Part shown: piece by piece, positions 11,375 to 23,026 of the stretch
How positions within the stretch are numbered: position 1 is the stretch's first letter
How the letters are laid out: every line of letters begins with the position of its first letter
Assembly: GCF_023101765.2 (NCBI RefSeq)
Contig: NC_064220.1
Span: 6,200,001-6,264,000 of the forward strand
Direction: 5' to 3'
DNA length: 64,000 nucleotides
DNA from: Spodoptera frugiperda
Lineage: Eukaryota > Arthropoda > Insecta > Lepidoptera > Noctuidae
Translations under genes and position numbers: made by a program
The notes under the pieces: model-generated
The model's database searches: none
What the model was told of the DNA's origin: nothing
Seen by the model: only the letters and a program-made list of their open reading frames with translations

Positions 11375-11695
11375 TTTTTATGGAGCATTAAGCTAGCAGA
11401 CGTATCACCTGATGGTAAGCAATCGCCGCCGCCCAATGGACACTTGAAACACCAGAGGCGTTACAAGTGCGTTGCCGGCCTTTTGCCCCCAAAAGGCAAG
11501 ATAATTTAAATGAAGTTGGGGAATCGGGGATTGAGAAGATTGGGAAGGTAGGAATTGGGCATCCGGTAACCTCACTCACACAACGAAACACAACGCAGGC
11601 GTTGTTTCACATCGATTTTCGGTAAGGCCGTGGCATCACTCCAGTCAAGCCGGCCCATTCGTGCCTAAGCATGGCTCTCCCACACTTAAAATTGC
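11375..11695 (+). repeat. dispersed repeat C, near full length
   Basis: Runs from 'cacctgatggtaagcaatcg' to 'ggctctcccacactta'. It is one of the longest copies of the roughly 300-bp family and has conserved ends. Nothing in it is coding. Confidence 0.75.
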
Positions 11696-11734
11696 TTCCA
11701 TTGCTTCTCCCATTTTGGGCCAGAGCAACCTAAC

Positions 11735-11835
11735 ACTAGTAGTTTCTCCAGTTCCAAGTTCACATACACATGACACCCAGACCAGAAACAACAATTTATG
11801 GATCACACAAAGAGTTGGCGCCAGTCGCATAGTCT
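11735..11835 (-). mobile_element. SINE family 2 fragment
   Basis: Reverse copy of the body with 'acacccagaccagaaacaac'; the tRNA-like head has decayed. The same fragment sits upstream of D and E (18757-18908, 26193-26343). Confidence 0.6.
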
Positions 11836-11982
11836 ATTGTATCCTAATCATTATCTTTTAATAACATGATACATCCACTGATACAAAACATTTCCCAATT
11901 ACTAGATTGTGTTTCAAAATACATCATTAAAGGCCACTCTTATCTTAAAAATTGTTGATTACAAACTAATGCTTAAGTATCT

Positions 11983-12021
11983 CTTATCCGTTAAATTATC
12001 GGATCTTGTAGACAATAAAAT
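11983..12021 (+). promoter_or_regulatory. putative promoter of gene C (GATA sites and TATA-like element)
   Basis: CTTATC (11983-11988, GATAAG on the other strand) and 'attatcggatc' are followed by a CAATAAAAT TATA-like box about 65 nt before the ATG. The same order and spacing are kept upstream of D, E and F. Confidence 0.5.
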
Positions 12022-12082
12022 GAAGTGATCTGTGTTTTCCAAAAGTAATTGTTGATTGTTTGGCAAAGAGGCCAGAGTCAAA

Positions 12083-15000
12083 ATGAAGTACTTACTAGTG
12101 GTGGTCTGTTTGTTTTACGGCGTCTTAGCCAAACATGAACTCTATGAGGGGTATGTATACTTAACATAATATTTTACTGATCTTTTTTTACTATGTTGGT
12201 CGAGTACTAGTAATGAATTCTTGTTCAAAATTTTCTTTAACGTAGTTTAAAAATGTGGCAATTTTGAAAACGGCCTCGATTTCTTCTTATCTTTCATCCT
12301 TTCTTTTAAAAACGTTGCCCTGCACTGTAAGTTTCTCCTGTAACGTGGATGCGTTTACAAATCTTACAAGTTCACATGTACATGACACCCAGAGCGGGTA
12401 TCGAACTCGCTACACGTTGCGCGGCAGCTGGTTGCCAAGCCACCGCGCCAACCGTGCAGTCTGTAAGATTCTACAACATTCACTGCTGCTTACCCCCATA
12501 AAAGAACAAACATAATAACTTTTATACTCTATAAATGATTAAACACGTTTTCTTTTTCACAGGCATGCTGTTTACGAGATCGATGTCCAATCTGTAGAAC
12601 AAACGAAACTGGTCCATGACTTTGAAAATGATTTACATCTGGATATCTGGTCTCACGCTGTGCCTGGTCATCCAGGAAAGGTCCTCGTCCCTAAAGACAA
12701 GAGAGACATTTTCGAAAACTTCCTAGTGGAAAACCGTGTGCAATTCAAAATCGAAACAGAAAATGTTAAAGAGTAAGTGCAAACTACAACTATAATTTTT
12801 GAAAAAGGTGATCCTAGACAAAATGCAGACATGTCATTCCAAAACATAGATCCCCATAGAAATAACAAAGATAAAAATCCGTGCGATGCTCCGAAACATA
12901 TTGTAATTACTGCTGAATCTTTTAGGCAATTGGACAAAGAAGATGAACTACTAGCAGCTGCTGCAGCGAGAAGCAATAGTTCACGCATTGGCTTTGAAAG
13001 AATCCACACTTACGAAGAGGTAAGTCAAATTGAAAATAACAAATATAATATTTAACGTTTCTTATCATTTAACTCAAAAAATCGCGGTTTACTCACAAAT
13101 ATTAATGGAGAAAAGGTCTAATAGTTTCGAGTCATAGAGGGACTATTCATCATGAGCAGGATCCGCAGACACCACGTCAGTAGGCTGCGCACGCTGCTCA
13201 TGATAAAAACTCTCTCTGTGACTCGAAACTAGTATAGCTTTTAGTATCGCAATAGTTATTAAAAATATTTTCCTACCATTTACCTCATCATAAAGAGTTA
13301 TGTTTCTAAAACTAACCAATTTTCGCAGGTTGATGCCTATTTAGACGAATTGGCAAGAGATTACCCAAATGTTGTCTCCGTGGTCCTCGGAGGAAGAAGT
13401 GTTGAAGGTAGACCCATCAGGTATCTCAAGATTTCCACCACTAACTTCCAGGTACGCATACATTATCTTACAGAAAAAAATATCTAGCTTTAATAAGTTT
13501 AAGTACATTGCGATCGTTTGTTCCGTCTGTATTAAAGTAATTGATTTAAATCTATACATTTCTTGAAAGTCAAAATGGAGGAGTTAGTAGCTCCCTCTAT
13601 TAAAGAATGACCGAGATTTTACAAGCTCTTTCTCCATTTTAGGACACCAGTAAACCAGTTGTGATGATGCAGTCACTTCTCCACAGTCGAGAATGGGTGA
13701 CCCTGCCAGCAACTCTTTACGCCATCAGAAAACTGGTTGTAGATGTCACAGAATCCGATCTTGTCCAGAACATTGACTGGATTATTCTGCCTGTTGCCAA
13801 TCCTGATGGATACGTCTTTACACTCACCGTAAGTAGTCCAAGTAATACATAATAAGTCATTATAATCCTTTTAAAATCTCCAAAATTACGTGACATTGGG
13901 TTTATATATTTTGGAAATACCCACTAGTTTTACTTGAGTGAGTAGCCTGAAAAGCGTAATCCGGAACATTATAATTAAGGAAGTACCATTCGGAAATATA
14001 CTCGTATTTAATAAGTCCTTTATCAGTATCTACATTTACTATACGAGTAAATTCTTTGTCATCATAATCAACAAAGTAAGCTGCAGCAAGCAAGTCATTA
14101 ACATCCGTTGACGAAGTTCCTAATGAATTAGTATTAAAATTATCAACTGTTTTTTTTTGCCTTAGCATTTCTTTTCAAAATGGGTTAAATGGTGGTTGGT
14201 AATGGTAGAACGAGTTTGCTTTACGTTTAACAAGATCGAAATGAGAGCGCGTCTGGCACTCTTATTGGATGATTCATGATGGCTCTCTCTCGTTTCGTTT
14301 ACTAAGGGAAATTCAGATTGAGACCGTGATCAAAAATTATCCTGCTAGAACAAAAAAATGATAATAATACACTTTAAAAATTCTCAGTAAAACTTTGTCT
14401 ATCGGCATTTCGAATGGATTTTCTATCGTTTATTAAACCATTAATTATAAACATAATCCTCTTAAAATCTTTAAAGATACGTGACATATTGGAAATACCC
14501 ACGTATTTTCCTTAATCACCTACTGGTCATTAAGCACCTACTTACATTTGTTCCAAGATAATATTTGATATTCAACTAAGTCATTATTTTCAAACCTAAT
14601 TACTTCTTGTTTTTATTATTCTTCGTAATACTACCTATTGTTGTAATCACTAGATAATGTCTTTTGACCAATCATTGTAATTTCTACTGATTTAGATGTT
14701 ACATTATCCTACGTAATAATATTATTGATACAAAAGAGGGTGGTGAACTTTTAAGGATTATCACTCTCCTTCCAATTTTCGCTTCATTGTGAACAGTTAA
14801 AAACTGAGTATAAGTCGTTAGATCCTCAATAAAACATTGTTTTCTCTCTTCCACAGGATCGCTACTGGAGGAAGAACCGTGCTACTCGCTACATGATTGC
14901 CAACCGTTGTCCTGGCGTGGACCTCAACAGGAACTTCGGCCATGGTTGGGGCACAGCGTCCAGTGCCAATCCATGCCAGGATACCTTCCATGGAGGATCA

Positions 15001-15459
15001 GCTTTCTCTGAACCAGAATCTGCCGCCATTCGGGACATTATTCTTGAACACAGCAGTCGTATGGCCATGTATCTCGACATTCACAGCTTCGGAAGTATGA
15101 TTCTTTATGGCTACGGGGATGGTGTGCTACCACCCCATGCCTTGCACCTGAATTTTGTCGGCGTCCAAATGGCCCAAGCCATCGACAGAGTCAAGTGGCC
15201 TTCCAACAAGAATTACATTGTGGGAAACATTCTCCACGTTCTCTATGCCGCTTCTGGTGGTGCTAGCGACTACGCAATGAGTGTCGCCGCTCCTTACTCT
15301 TACACCTATGAGTTACCAGCATACAGGAACAGTGTATGGATGGATGGTTTCTTGGTAGAACCAGCTTTTATCGAACAGGCTGGGTTTGAGACATGGGAAG
15401 GTATCAAGGTGGGCGCGAGGGCTGCGGCTGCTGCGTTCAGGAATGGCAAGGCTGTGTAA
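12083..15459 (+). CDS. M14A zinc carboxypeptidase, gene C (complete, 6 exons)
   Basis: Complete zymogen of 427 residues. Exons are 12083-12150 (68 nt), 12563-12772 (210), 12926-13019 (94), 13329-13451 (123), 13643-13828 (186) and 14857-15459 (603, TAA), all with GT/AG borders and intact frame. Signal peptide MKYLLVVVCLFYGVLA is followed by the propeptide in exon 2. The activation segment in exon 3 has Arg in SNSSR. The catalytic domain starts in exon 4: HSREW (Zn ligands), YWRKNR (R127), VDLNRNF (R145), DIHSFG (H196), Y248 in LYAASG and YTYEL (E270). Residue 255 is Ser (GGASDY), unlike Glu in A and B, so an A-type preference for non-basic C-termini is likely (inference). The divided exon 4/5 separates it from A, B and G. 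It is the first member of the C-D-E tandem. Confidence 0.94.
12327..12466 (-). mobile_element. SINE family 2 in intron 1 of gene C
   Basis: Reversed copy with 'gggtatcgaactcgctacac' and 'gtgcagtc' head. It is absent from intron 1 of D and E, so it was inserted or lost after duplication. Confidence 0.7.
13078..13240. mobile_element. MITE (family 1) in intron 3 of gene C
   Basis: Begins 'atcgcggtttactcac' and contains 'tttcgagtca' near one end and 'tgactcgaaact' near the other, forming long imperfect inverted arms around 'catcatgagcag'. Related copies lie at 19357-19506, 26812-26957, 35150-35325 and 56812-56905. Confidence 0.6.
13902..14168 (-). other. antisense open frame in intron 5 of gene C, shared with D and E
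   Basis: An 88-codon minus-strand frame with VDTDKGLIKYE and FLNYNVPD segments. Counterparts of 75 codons lie at 21209-21436 and 28647-28874. Two indels between the C and D copies are multiples of three, but most substitutions change the residue. I do not recognise the protein. It may be a captured gene fragment or a chance frame kept by common descent. Confidence 0.3.
14169..14856 (+). other. rest of intron 5 of gene C
   Basis: AT-rich sequence with a polypyrimidine tract 'tttctctcttccacag' at the acceptor. It is homologous in part to the introns of D and E. Confidence 0.5.
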
Positions 15460-15511
15460 AAATATAGTTTTATAACCGACGACTGATATTATGATATTTA
15501 TTTATAGATAA

Positions 15512-15517
15512 AATAAA
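15512..15517 (+). terminator. poly(A) signal of gene C
   Basis: AATAAA 53 nt after the stop codon. It is conserved at the same distance in D (23021-23026) and E (30467-30472). Confidence 0.75.
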
Positions 15518-16002
15518 ATATAAAAAATTATTTGGTGTTTCACTTTATTACCAGTTTTTTCCACCCACTTTTACCCAGTTTTACTTTCAATAAAGAACAT
15601 AATTACTTGCTTGGAAGAATGCGTCACAATGTTTTAATTCTATCGACATCGCGCTTCTTCCCGTCACTACCCGCGACCGTTCCAACGAATGGTAATGTGG
15701 TTTGATCCCGGCGTTCAAACTTTTCAATGAATTTAGAACAGTGCTGCATCGTGCAACAGAAGATTTAAATATTAAAAATAAAAAAATCTACTACTTCGAT
15801 TGGTTGATGTATCAATTATACATATAATAATTGTAATGGGTAGATAAGTTGAAATGAATTCTGAGAATGTTTAATTAAAAAACGAGTGTTTAAGTAATAA
15901 TAGTCAAGTGAGTAGCCAAGCCAAAGTTACCGAAATCCTTCTGTCATATTATATGACTAAGACCAAAATTTGATCAAAATTTGGATTTTCAAATTTTGGT
16001 CA
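15518..16002 (+). repeat. 3' flank shared by C, D and in part E
   Basis: 'gaagaatgcgtcacaatgtt' through 'gtgctgcatcgtgcaacaga' is nearly identical at 23027-23270 and 30473-30722. It extends the gene duplication beyond the stop codon. No gene is seen. Confidence 0.7.
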
Positions 16003-17292
16003 TATCAATCCACACTTTGCAAGAGTATGGAACGTGTACTTAACAAGAGGCTCCTGGCATACCTTGAAGGTAACGACCTCCTCAGCGACCAGCAGTATGG
16101 GTTTCGCCGCAATCGATCCACTGGGGACCTTCTTGTGTATGCCAATCACATTTGGAGCGAGGCGGTCGAGAAGCACGGTGAGGCATTAGCGGTCTCACTC
16201 GATATATCGAAGGCCTTTGACAGGGTTTGGCACGACAGCCTTATCGGCAAGCTTCCTGCATATGGATTTCCCGCTGATCTGTGCAGATGGATTGCAGATT
16301 TCCTGAGGGATCGGTCAATCCGACTAGTCATCGATAGCTCCTCGTCTGATCAATTTGGCAGAACGCCGGAGTCCCTCAGGGGTCAGTACTTTCAGCAACG
16401 CTCTTTTTGCTGCACACCAACGACCTGCTTAAGGCCGGTATCTTTGGGTATGCAGATGACAGCACAGTTGTTGAAAGGCATGTGTCCGATTCGCGGACTA
16501 GCGGAACACAGATCTGGTCTCTAAGAGCATCCATGGTCGAACGATTGAACTCGTCCTTGAAGGCGGTCTCCGATTGGGGTGACGCCAACTTGGTCAAGTT
16601 CAACGCTACCAAATCCCAGGCGTGTCTATTTCTACTGGCTCCTACTTTCCGAAATGTGTCCGTTCCAATATCGGGATCATCTTGACCTTCTGGGCGTAAC
16701 ATTATCGCCTATACTTATCTTTGGCCTTTATTTAGAGTCGAAGGCGCATCTGGCTGGTAGGAAGTTGGATATCCCATGGAGGGTGAGACGGTACTTCACA
16801 CCGAAACAACTGCTGAGCCTGTACCAAGCTAGCGCAGGTTCGGTCATGTATGGAGTACTGTTCTCACCTTTGGGACGGCTCGGCTGAATACCAGTTGGAT
16901 GCGCTCGAACACATCGAAAGGCGTGTCAAGAAACTCATCAATGATGATGCGCTTGTGGAAACCCGGCTTCAAAGCCTCGAACACAGGCGCAAAGTTGCAA
17001 GCCTTTCCGTTTTTTACCGGATACATTTCGGAGAGTGTGCGGGGGAATTGCACAACTTGATTCCCCCTAGTCCTTTCCATCATCGAACCACACGACAATC
17101 GGCGAAGCGCCACCGCTTCATGGTAGATAAAGAGACCCACTCGCACGAAGCGCTTCGCTTCAAGCTTCCTTGTGTGAACTGCTAGGGAGTGTAATTTTTT
17201 GCCAGAGTCTGCGTTTTCTGATGGGTATAACCCTATCACTTACCATCAGGCGAGATAACGGCCAAACGTCGACCTATCAAATGTAAAAAATA
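16003..17292 (+). mobile_element. jockey-like LINE fragment, copy 1
   Basis: Reverse-transcriptase region with YGFRRNRSTGDLL, SLDISKAFDRVWH and FGYADDS (catalytic YADD), then the C-terminal MEYCSHLWDGSAEYQLD block and a 3' UTR ending 'cgacctatcaaatgtaaaaa'. The frame is broken near 16360 (one base fewer than copy 2 before 'aacgccggagtccctcag') and again after 16683. The N-terminal part (endonuclease) is missing. It was duplicated with the gene unit: copy 2 is 23507-24797. Confidence 0.85.
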
Positions 17293-17309
17293 ATAATCAC
17301 AAAACAAGC

Positions 17310-18150
17310 TTCTTATCGGATTACAAACATTATAACAAATCGGAAAATCTCATTATCATTACTAGATACTTGATAATTAATCCACTGAGATAGCGGCAGA
17401 TGTCGCTTCTGACGTTTATGGTCGACTACCGTTCTCACTTTTACTTGTCCTAAAATATGGATCATTCCTGTTGGTGAAATATGTTTTTGAAGAAAACATT
17501 GTGAGGAAACCTGGGCTTACAGTTTCTAACCCAACCAACATAGAGCCAACCCGCATAGAGCAAGCGTGGTGATTAATGCTCAAAGCTTCTCTGTGTGAGA
17601 AGAAGCCTGTGGTCAGCTGTGGCCATTTAAAGACTGTTGATGATGATGGTGATGATGACGTAGATAAAAATATAAAAAGAATCAAAAATATTTATATGTT
17701 AATAAATGAAAGTAAGAAACGATAAACCCGAAGCTTCCTAGGGATCCGGAGCTGCGGACTACCAAGCGCGTTTACCGGGGCTCCGGCTCGAAAAGCAGGA
17801 GAAGGAACGGGGTGGTTTTTAGTCAGTAAGAGTCTGACATTCCCTCTCGCCTCGCCCAAGGCGGGAGAAATCATTGGATGATTTTTCCCAAAAAAAGGGC
17901 CATAAACAACTGCAAGACATACATACAAACCACGTGCCTGTATCCTGCGGGGGTAGGCAGAGACAATGGAACGAAATAATCAGAAAATAATAATGCAAAA
18001 AATACGGTTGTACAGGAATTTCCACAGAAGATAATGTGGCGACACATGACTAGTGACAGATGACAGAAGTCGCACACTATGACGAGCAAATCAACGAATA
18101 ACGTCATAAAAATCTTATATTTTATCATACATGTGAAGTTTACATGAATA
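17310..18150 (+). repeat. unit 1 upstream flank of gene D (paralog of 9440-9999)
   Basis: Same order of motifs as upstream of gene C, interrupted by an R1-like LINE tail (17741-17897). No coding sequence. Confidence 0.7.
17741..17897 (+). mobile_element. R1-like LINE 3' tail
   Basis: 'gatccggagctgcggactac' to 'ggatgatttttccc' plus A-run. It is shared with unit 2 (25297-25455), so it predates the duplication. Confidence 0.8.
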
Positions 18151-18429
18151 CTAGCGGACCCGACAGACGTTGTCCTGTCTACACGTCTTTAATTTGAAAA
18201 TTTGTCGGAACCAATATTCCAAAATCAACAACTACTAATAAATTAAAAATTAATTAAAAAAATATTGTCCAGCGGACAAAATTGTGAATCTAAACCATTC
18301 TCAGATCCCCTTGAACACATACAAAAAATTTCATCAAAATCGGTCCAGTCGTTTAAGAAAAGTTCAGTGACATACACACTTATAGGAGAATTATATATAT
18401 AAAGAACAGAAGAATTATATATATAAAGA
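18151..18429 (-). mobile_element. non-autonomous Helitron, upstream of gene D
   Basis: Minus strand from TC (18429-18428) to CTAG (18154-18151), flanked by A/T. Gene C's flank near 9945 ('gtgaataaacatgg') retains an empty-looking site. A shortened copy is in unit 2 at 25714-25873. Confidence 0.65.
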
Positions 18430-18756
18430 TAAGCATGAATAAAAAACAAAAGTATGGGCAGAAAACCTGCCAGGCATAATCACCTCACCTAGTCGGAGGA
18501 TTCTCCTTTTCTTAGTGAACCTTACTCACTGTTCCTAAAATAGGAAAACTAGCTCGTTGACGATATATCACTACTAAATGTTTAACGTCTTTTCCAAATT
18601 CTTTTTCTTTTTCGCCAGCTTTTCGCCACTAACTCGTTTGTTGGCTTACCAACATGACTTATCATAGTATTAATAATATGACCTACGAAGATGACTTTGA
18701 GCAACCAATTCACCCCGGTCCTTCTCCTACTTTGAGCCGGAGCCCCTAACATTAGG

Positions 18757-18908
18757 ATTTTCTCCTGTCTCGTGGATGCGTTTACAATACAAGCTCACAT
18801 ACACCCAGACCCGAAACAACCATTTGTGCTTCACACAGAGAGTTGCTTCGATCGAGCTGACTACAAGTTACGCGGCAGCCCACCCACGGCGCTAACCATG
18901 TAGTCTAT
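18757..18908 (-). mobile_element. SINE family 2 remnant upstream of gene D
   Basis: Shows 'gtggatgcgtttacaa' and 'acacccagacccgaaac'. The tRNA-like head is damaged. It is collinear with 26193-26343. Confidence 0.6.
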
Positions 18909-19074
18909 TGTATCCTGATCATTATCTTTTATAATGACATGATACATTCACTGATACTAAATATGTATTTCCCAGTTCCTAGATTATATTTTAAATAAAT
19001 CATTAAATGCCACTCTTATCACAATAACAAAAATTGATGATTAGGAACTAACGCGTAAGTATCTCTTATCCCCT

Positions 19075-19103
19075 AGATTATCGGATCTTCTTGGCCATAA
19101 AAT
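19075..19103 (+). promoter_or_regulatory. putative promoter of gene D
   Basis: CTTATC (19075-19080), 'gattatcggatc' and a CATAAAAT box (19096-19103) lie about 65 nt before the ATG, matching genes C, E and F. Confidence 0.5.
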
Positions 19104-19356
19104 GAAGTGATCTGTGTTTTCCAAAAGTAATTGTTGATTGTTTGGCAAAGAGGCCAGAGTCAAAATGAAGTACTTACTAGTGGTGGTCTGTTTGTTTTAC
19201 GGTGTCTTAGCCAAACATGAACTCTATGAGGGGTATGTATACTTAACATAATATTTTACTATGTTGGTCGAGTCTAGTAATGACTTCTTGATGTTCAAAA
19301 TTTTTTTTTATGTTGTAAAAAAATATTTTAATAATAACTATCGTGAGACATGCTAA

Positions 19357-19506
19357 AAGAATCACGTTTTACTCACGAACGTCGATGGAGAAAAGCTCTA
19401 CTAGTTTCGAGTCACAGAAGGACTCTTCATCATGAGCAGCGTGCTCAGACGCGATGACGTCTGCATTCTCCATTAATGTACTTGGGGAAACCGTGATTCT
19501 TTTAGT
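19357..19506. mobile_element. MITE (family 1) in intron 1 of gene D
   Basis: Ends are inverted: 'agaatcacgttttactcac' on the left and 'aaaccgtgattctttt' on the right, with 'catcatgagcag' in the middle. The same insertion is in gene E (26812-26957). Confidence 0.7.
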
Positions 19507-19969
19507 TAATTTAGTTAAAAATTATGGCAATTTTGACAATGGTTTTATTCTATAAGATTCACTGCTAACCCCATAAAAGAACAGACGTAATAATTTTGAA
19601 CTCTATTCATAATTAAACACGTTTTCTTTTTCACAGGCATGCTGTTTACGAGATCGATGTCCAATCTGTAGAACAAACGAAACTGGTCCATGACTTTGAA
19701 AATGATTTACATCTGGACATCTGGTCTCATGCTGTGCCTGGTCATCCAGGAAAGGTCCTCGTCCCTAAAGACAAGAAAGACATTTTCGAAAACTTCCTTG
19801 TGCAAAACCGTGTGCAAATTCAAAATCGAAACAGAGAATGTTAAAGAGTAAGTGCAAACTACATTTTTTTTTAAATATTCTCCTACACATGTAACAGAAA
19901 AATATAGATCCCCATAGCAATAACAAAGATAAAAACCCGTTCGATAATCCAAAATTTATTTTATGGCCT

Positions 19970-20255
19970 TTAAACGAGCTGCCGGATCACCTGATGGTAA
20001 GCAATTGCCACCGCCCATGGACACCCGAAACATCAGAAGCGTGAAAGTGCGTTGCCCGCCTTTAGGGGGTTAGAAATTTAAGGATTGTTGGGGAATCGGG
20101 AATTTCGAAGGAGGGTAATTGGGCCATCAGTAACTTCACTCACGCAACGAAACACAACGCAATCGTTGTTTCACGTCGGTTTACTGTGAAGCCATTTACT
20201 GAACACGAATGGAACGGCCCATTCGTGCCGAAGTTTAGATCTCCCACACTTAAAA
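19970..20255 (+). repeat. dispersed repeat C in intron 2 of gene D
   Basis: 'cacctgatggtaagcaattg' through 'agatctcccacacttaaaac'. It is also present in gene E (27412-27690) but not in gene C. Confidence 0.75.
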
Positions 20256-21208
20256 CATATTGTAATTACTGCTTAATCTTTTAGGCAATTGGACAAAGAA
20301 GATGAACTTCTAGCAGCTGCTGCAGCGAGAAGCAACAGTTCTCGCATTGGCTTTGAAAGAATCCACACTTACGAAGAGGTAAGTCTAAGTGAAGATAACA
20401 AATATAATGTTAATTTTTTCTTTCCATTTACCTCATCATAAAGAGTTAATTTACTAAAACCAGCTATTTTTCTCAGGTTGACGCCTATTTAGACGAATTG
20501 GCAAGAGATTACCCAAATGTTGTCTCCGTGGGCCTCGGAGGAAGAAGTTTTGAAGGTAGACCCATCAGGTATCTCAAGATTTCCACCACAAACTTCCAGG
20601 TACATTATCTTTTAAGGAAAATTATCTAATTTCAATAGTTTAGGTACATTGCTCAAATTTGTCCCATGTGTCAAAATAAAGGAAGCGCTATCAGTTAATA
20701 AAAAAGAAACAGTTAAAATAATGAGGAAGATTTTACAAGCTATTTTTCCATTTTAGGATACCAATAAACCAGTTGTGATGTTGCAATCTCTGCTACACAG
20801 CCGAGAATGGGTGACCCTGCCTGCAACTCTTTACGCTATCCAGAAGTTGGTTGTAGATGTCACAGAATCCGACCTTGTCCAGAACATTGACTGGATCATT
20901 CTGCCTGTGGCCAATCCTGATGGATACGTCTACACTCAAATTGTAAGTAACCTTAAAGAAATAAGAAGTTCTACAGGTGAAATTTATGTCTAGATTTAGA
21001 AAAAACTTATCAATAATATGTTAGATTTTGGACACTTTAAATATTGTGACTTCAAAATCCGTCTGATCTGAGTTCTAACAGATAGCCGGATGGCTATAGG
21101 ATTATTGGACAATGTGTAATAAGAAATAGGTAGAAATTATCTGATTCTCATCACCAACGGCCTTAGCCAGGACACACCCATACCGAGCAGTTATCTATCA
21201 TCACCAAA

Positions 21209-21436
21209 TTACATAATTATTACTGAAACAGAAAAATCCGGAACATTGTAATTAAGGAAGTACAGTAACTCGTATTTAATAAGTCCTTTATCAGTATCTA
21301 CACTTAATATACGAGTAAATTCATTGTCATTATAATCAACAACGTAAGCTGAAGCAAGCAAGTCGTTATCATTGGTTAACGAAATTCTTAATGAATTTGT
21401 ATTAAAAATATCAACAGTTTTTTGTCTGAGCATCAC
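21209..21436 (-). other. antisense open frame in intron 5 of gene D
   Basis: A 75-codon counterpart of 13902-14168, with VDYNDNEFTRIL and VDTDKGLIKYE. It differs from the E copy (28647-28874) by a single residue. Function unknown. Confidence 0.3.
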
Positions 21437-22367
21437 TGTTTAGGTTCTAAAATGATGGGTACAGTTTTGAACATATACGAAACAAGAATGCGTTCAGCGA
21501 ACCAACCAATCAGAGCGTCAGGCGCACTCTTGTTTCGATCTCGTCAAACGTAAGAAACTCGTACTAAGGGTACTATATATAGATAGGTTATTTAACAAAG
21601 TTTTTGCAAATTCAGACCGAGACAGTGATCAAAAACTATCTTGCTAGATCAAAAAATTAAGGAATGTTGAACACAGGACCTATGATAAGGCATTCACTTT
21701 CATAATTCTCTGTCGATTTTTATCTATCGAAATTTTATCTATCGAAATCAGCATTAAAATGGGTTTTCTATCGTTTATTAAATCCTAGGTCATTAACCAT
21801 AATCTTCTTAAAATCTTTAAAGATACGAGACATATTGGAAATACCCGCGGGTTTTCCTTAATCACATAAAGGTCATTAAGCAACTACTTACGTTTGTTTC
21901 AAGATAATAATATATTTGATATTCAACTAAGACATAATCCTCACAATTAATTACTTCTTCTTTTATTATTCTCCATCATCAATGATTTTAATTTCTACTG
22001 ATTTAGATATTTCATTATCCTACACAATAATATTATTGATACTAAAGAGTGTAGTGAACTTTTGAGAATTACTCGCCTTCCAATTTTCGCTTCATTATGA
22101 ACAGCTAATAAAATAAATTTATCAAAAAACCGACCGTGAAAAATCTAAAAAGTAACAAAATAAAGTTCGGTTCAGCAACATAAAAAGTAATTAACAATCG
22201 GGATTTTGACCTTGGTGGTTGGATGGACGGATTGGATGAATTGCTTGGTAGGATAGTTTAGAAGAAACGAGGTAATCAAGAACATTACACTCATACCTTC
22301 AGTCTGGTAAAAAATTGGAGGAATTTCGTTAGGCCCTCAATATAACATTTTTCCCTCTCTTCCACAG
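21437..22367 (+). other. rest of intron 5 of gene D
   Basis: AT-rich and almost identical to 28875-29811 in gene E. No further feature is seen apart from the acceptor tract 'ccctctcttccacag'. Confidence 0.5.
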
Positions 22368-23020
22368 GATCGCTACTGGCGGAAGAACCGTTCTACTACC
22401 AACATGATTGGAGGCCATTGTCCTGGCGTGGACCTCAACAGGAACTTCGACTATGTCTGGGGCACAGCGTCCAGTCCCTATATTTGTGAGGAAGACTTCC
22501 ATGGAGGATCAGCTTTCTCTGAACCAGAATCTGCTGTCATTCGGGACATTATTCTTGAACACAGCAGTCGTATGGCCATGTATCTCGACATTCACAGCTT
22601 CGGAAGTATGATTCTTTATGGCTACGGGGATGGTGTGCTACCACCCCATGCCTTGCACCTGAATTTTGTCGGCGTCCAAATGGCCCAAGCCATCGACAGA
22701 GTCAAGTGGCCTTCCAACAAGAATTACATTGTTGGAAACATTCTCCACGTTCTCTATGCCGCTTCTGGTGGTGCCAGCGACTACGCAATGAGTGTCGCCG
22801 CTCCTTACTCTTACACCTATGAGTTACCAGCATACAGGAACAGTGTATGGATGGATGGTTTCTTGGTAGAACCAGCTTTTATCGAACAGGCTGGGTTTGA
22901 GACATGGGAAGGTATCAAGGTGGGCGCGAGGGCTGCGGCTGCTGCGTTCAGGAATGGCAAGGCTGTGTAAAAATAATTTTATAACCGACGACTGATATTA
23001 TGATATTTATTTATAGATAA

Positions 23021-23026
23021 AATAAA
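23021..23026 (+). terminator. poly(A) signal of gene D
   Basis: AATAAA shortly after the stop codon, as in genes C and E. Confidence 0.65.

Larger units (their letters stand above)
19165..22970 (+). pseudogene. M14A carboxypeptidase, gene D (frameshifted in exon 2; chimeric last exon)
   Basis: Exons are 19165-19232, 19637-19847, 20285-20378, 20477-20599, 20757-20942 and 22368-22970, with the lengths of gene C except exon 2, which is 211 instead of 210 nt. An extra A in 'gtgtgcaaattc' (about 19816) shifts the frame and gives TAA at 19842-19844 inside the propeptide. All downstream exons remain open, with HSREW, YWRKNR, VDLNRNF, DIHSFG and YTYEL intact, so the loss is recent or is a sequencing error. 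Exon 6 matches gene E up to about 22530 (GGHCPGVDLNRNFDYVW) and gene C after it (to the stop codon and 3' flank), as expected of an unequal-crossover product. If the extra A is an error, the gene would encode 427 residues. Confidence 0.88.

Noticed and set aside
12777..13055. A 92-codon frame across intron 2 and exon 3 of gene C
   Set aside because: It reads through the intron and is out of continuity with exon 2 (GAG TAA at the donor); the exon 3 part is already accounted for.
16407..16685. Host gene at the reverse-transcriptase frames
   Set aside because: YADD and flanking motifs identify a non-LTR retrotransposon, duplicated at 23507-24797.
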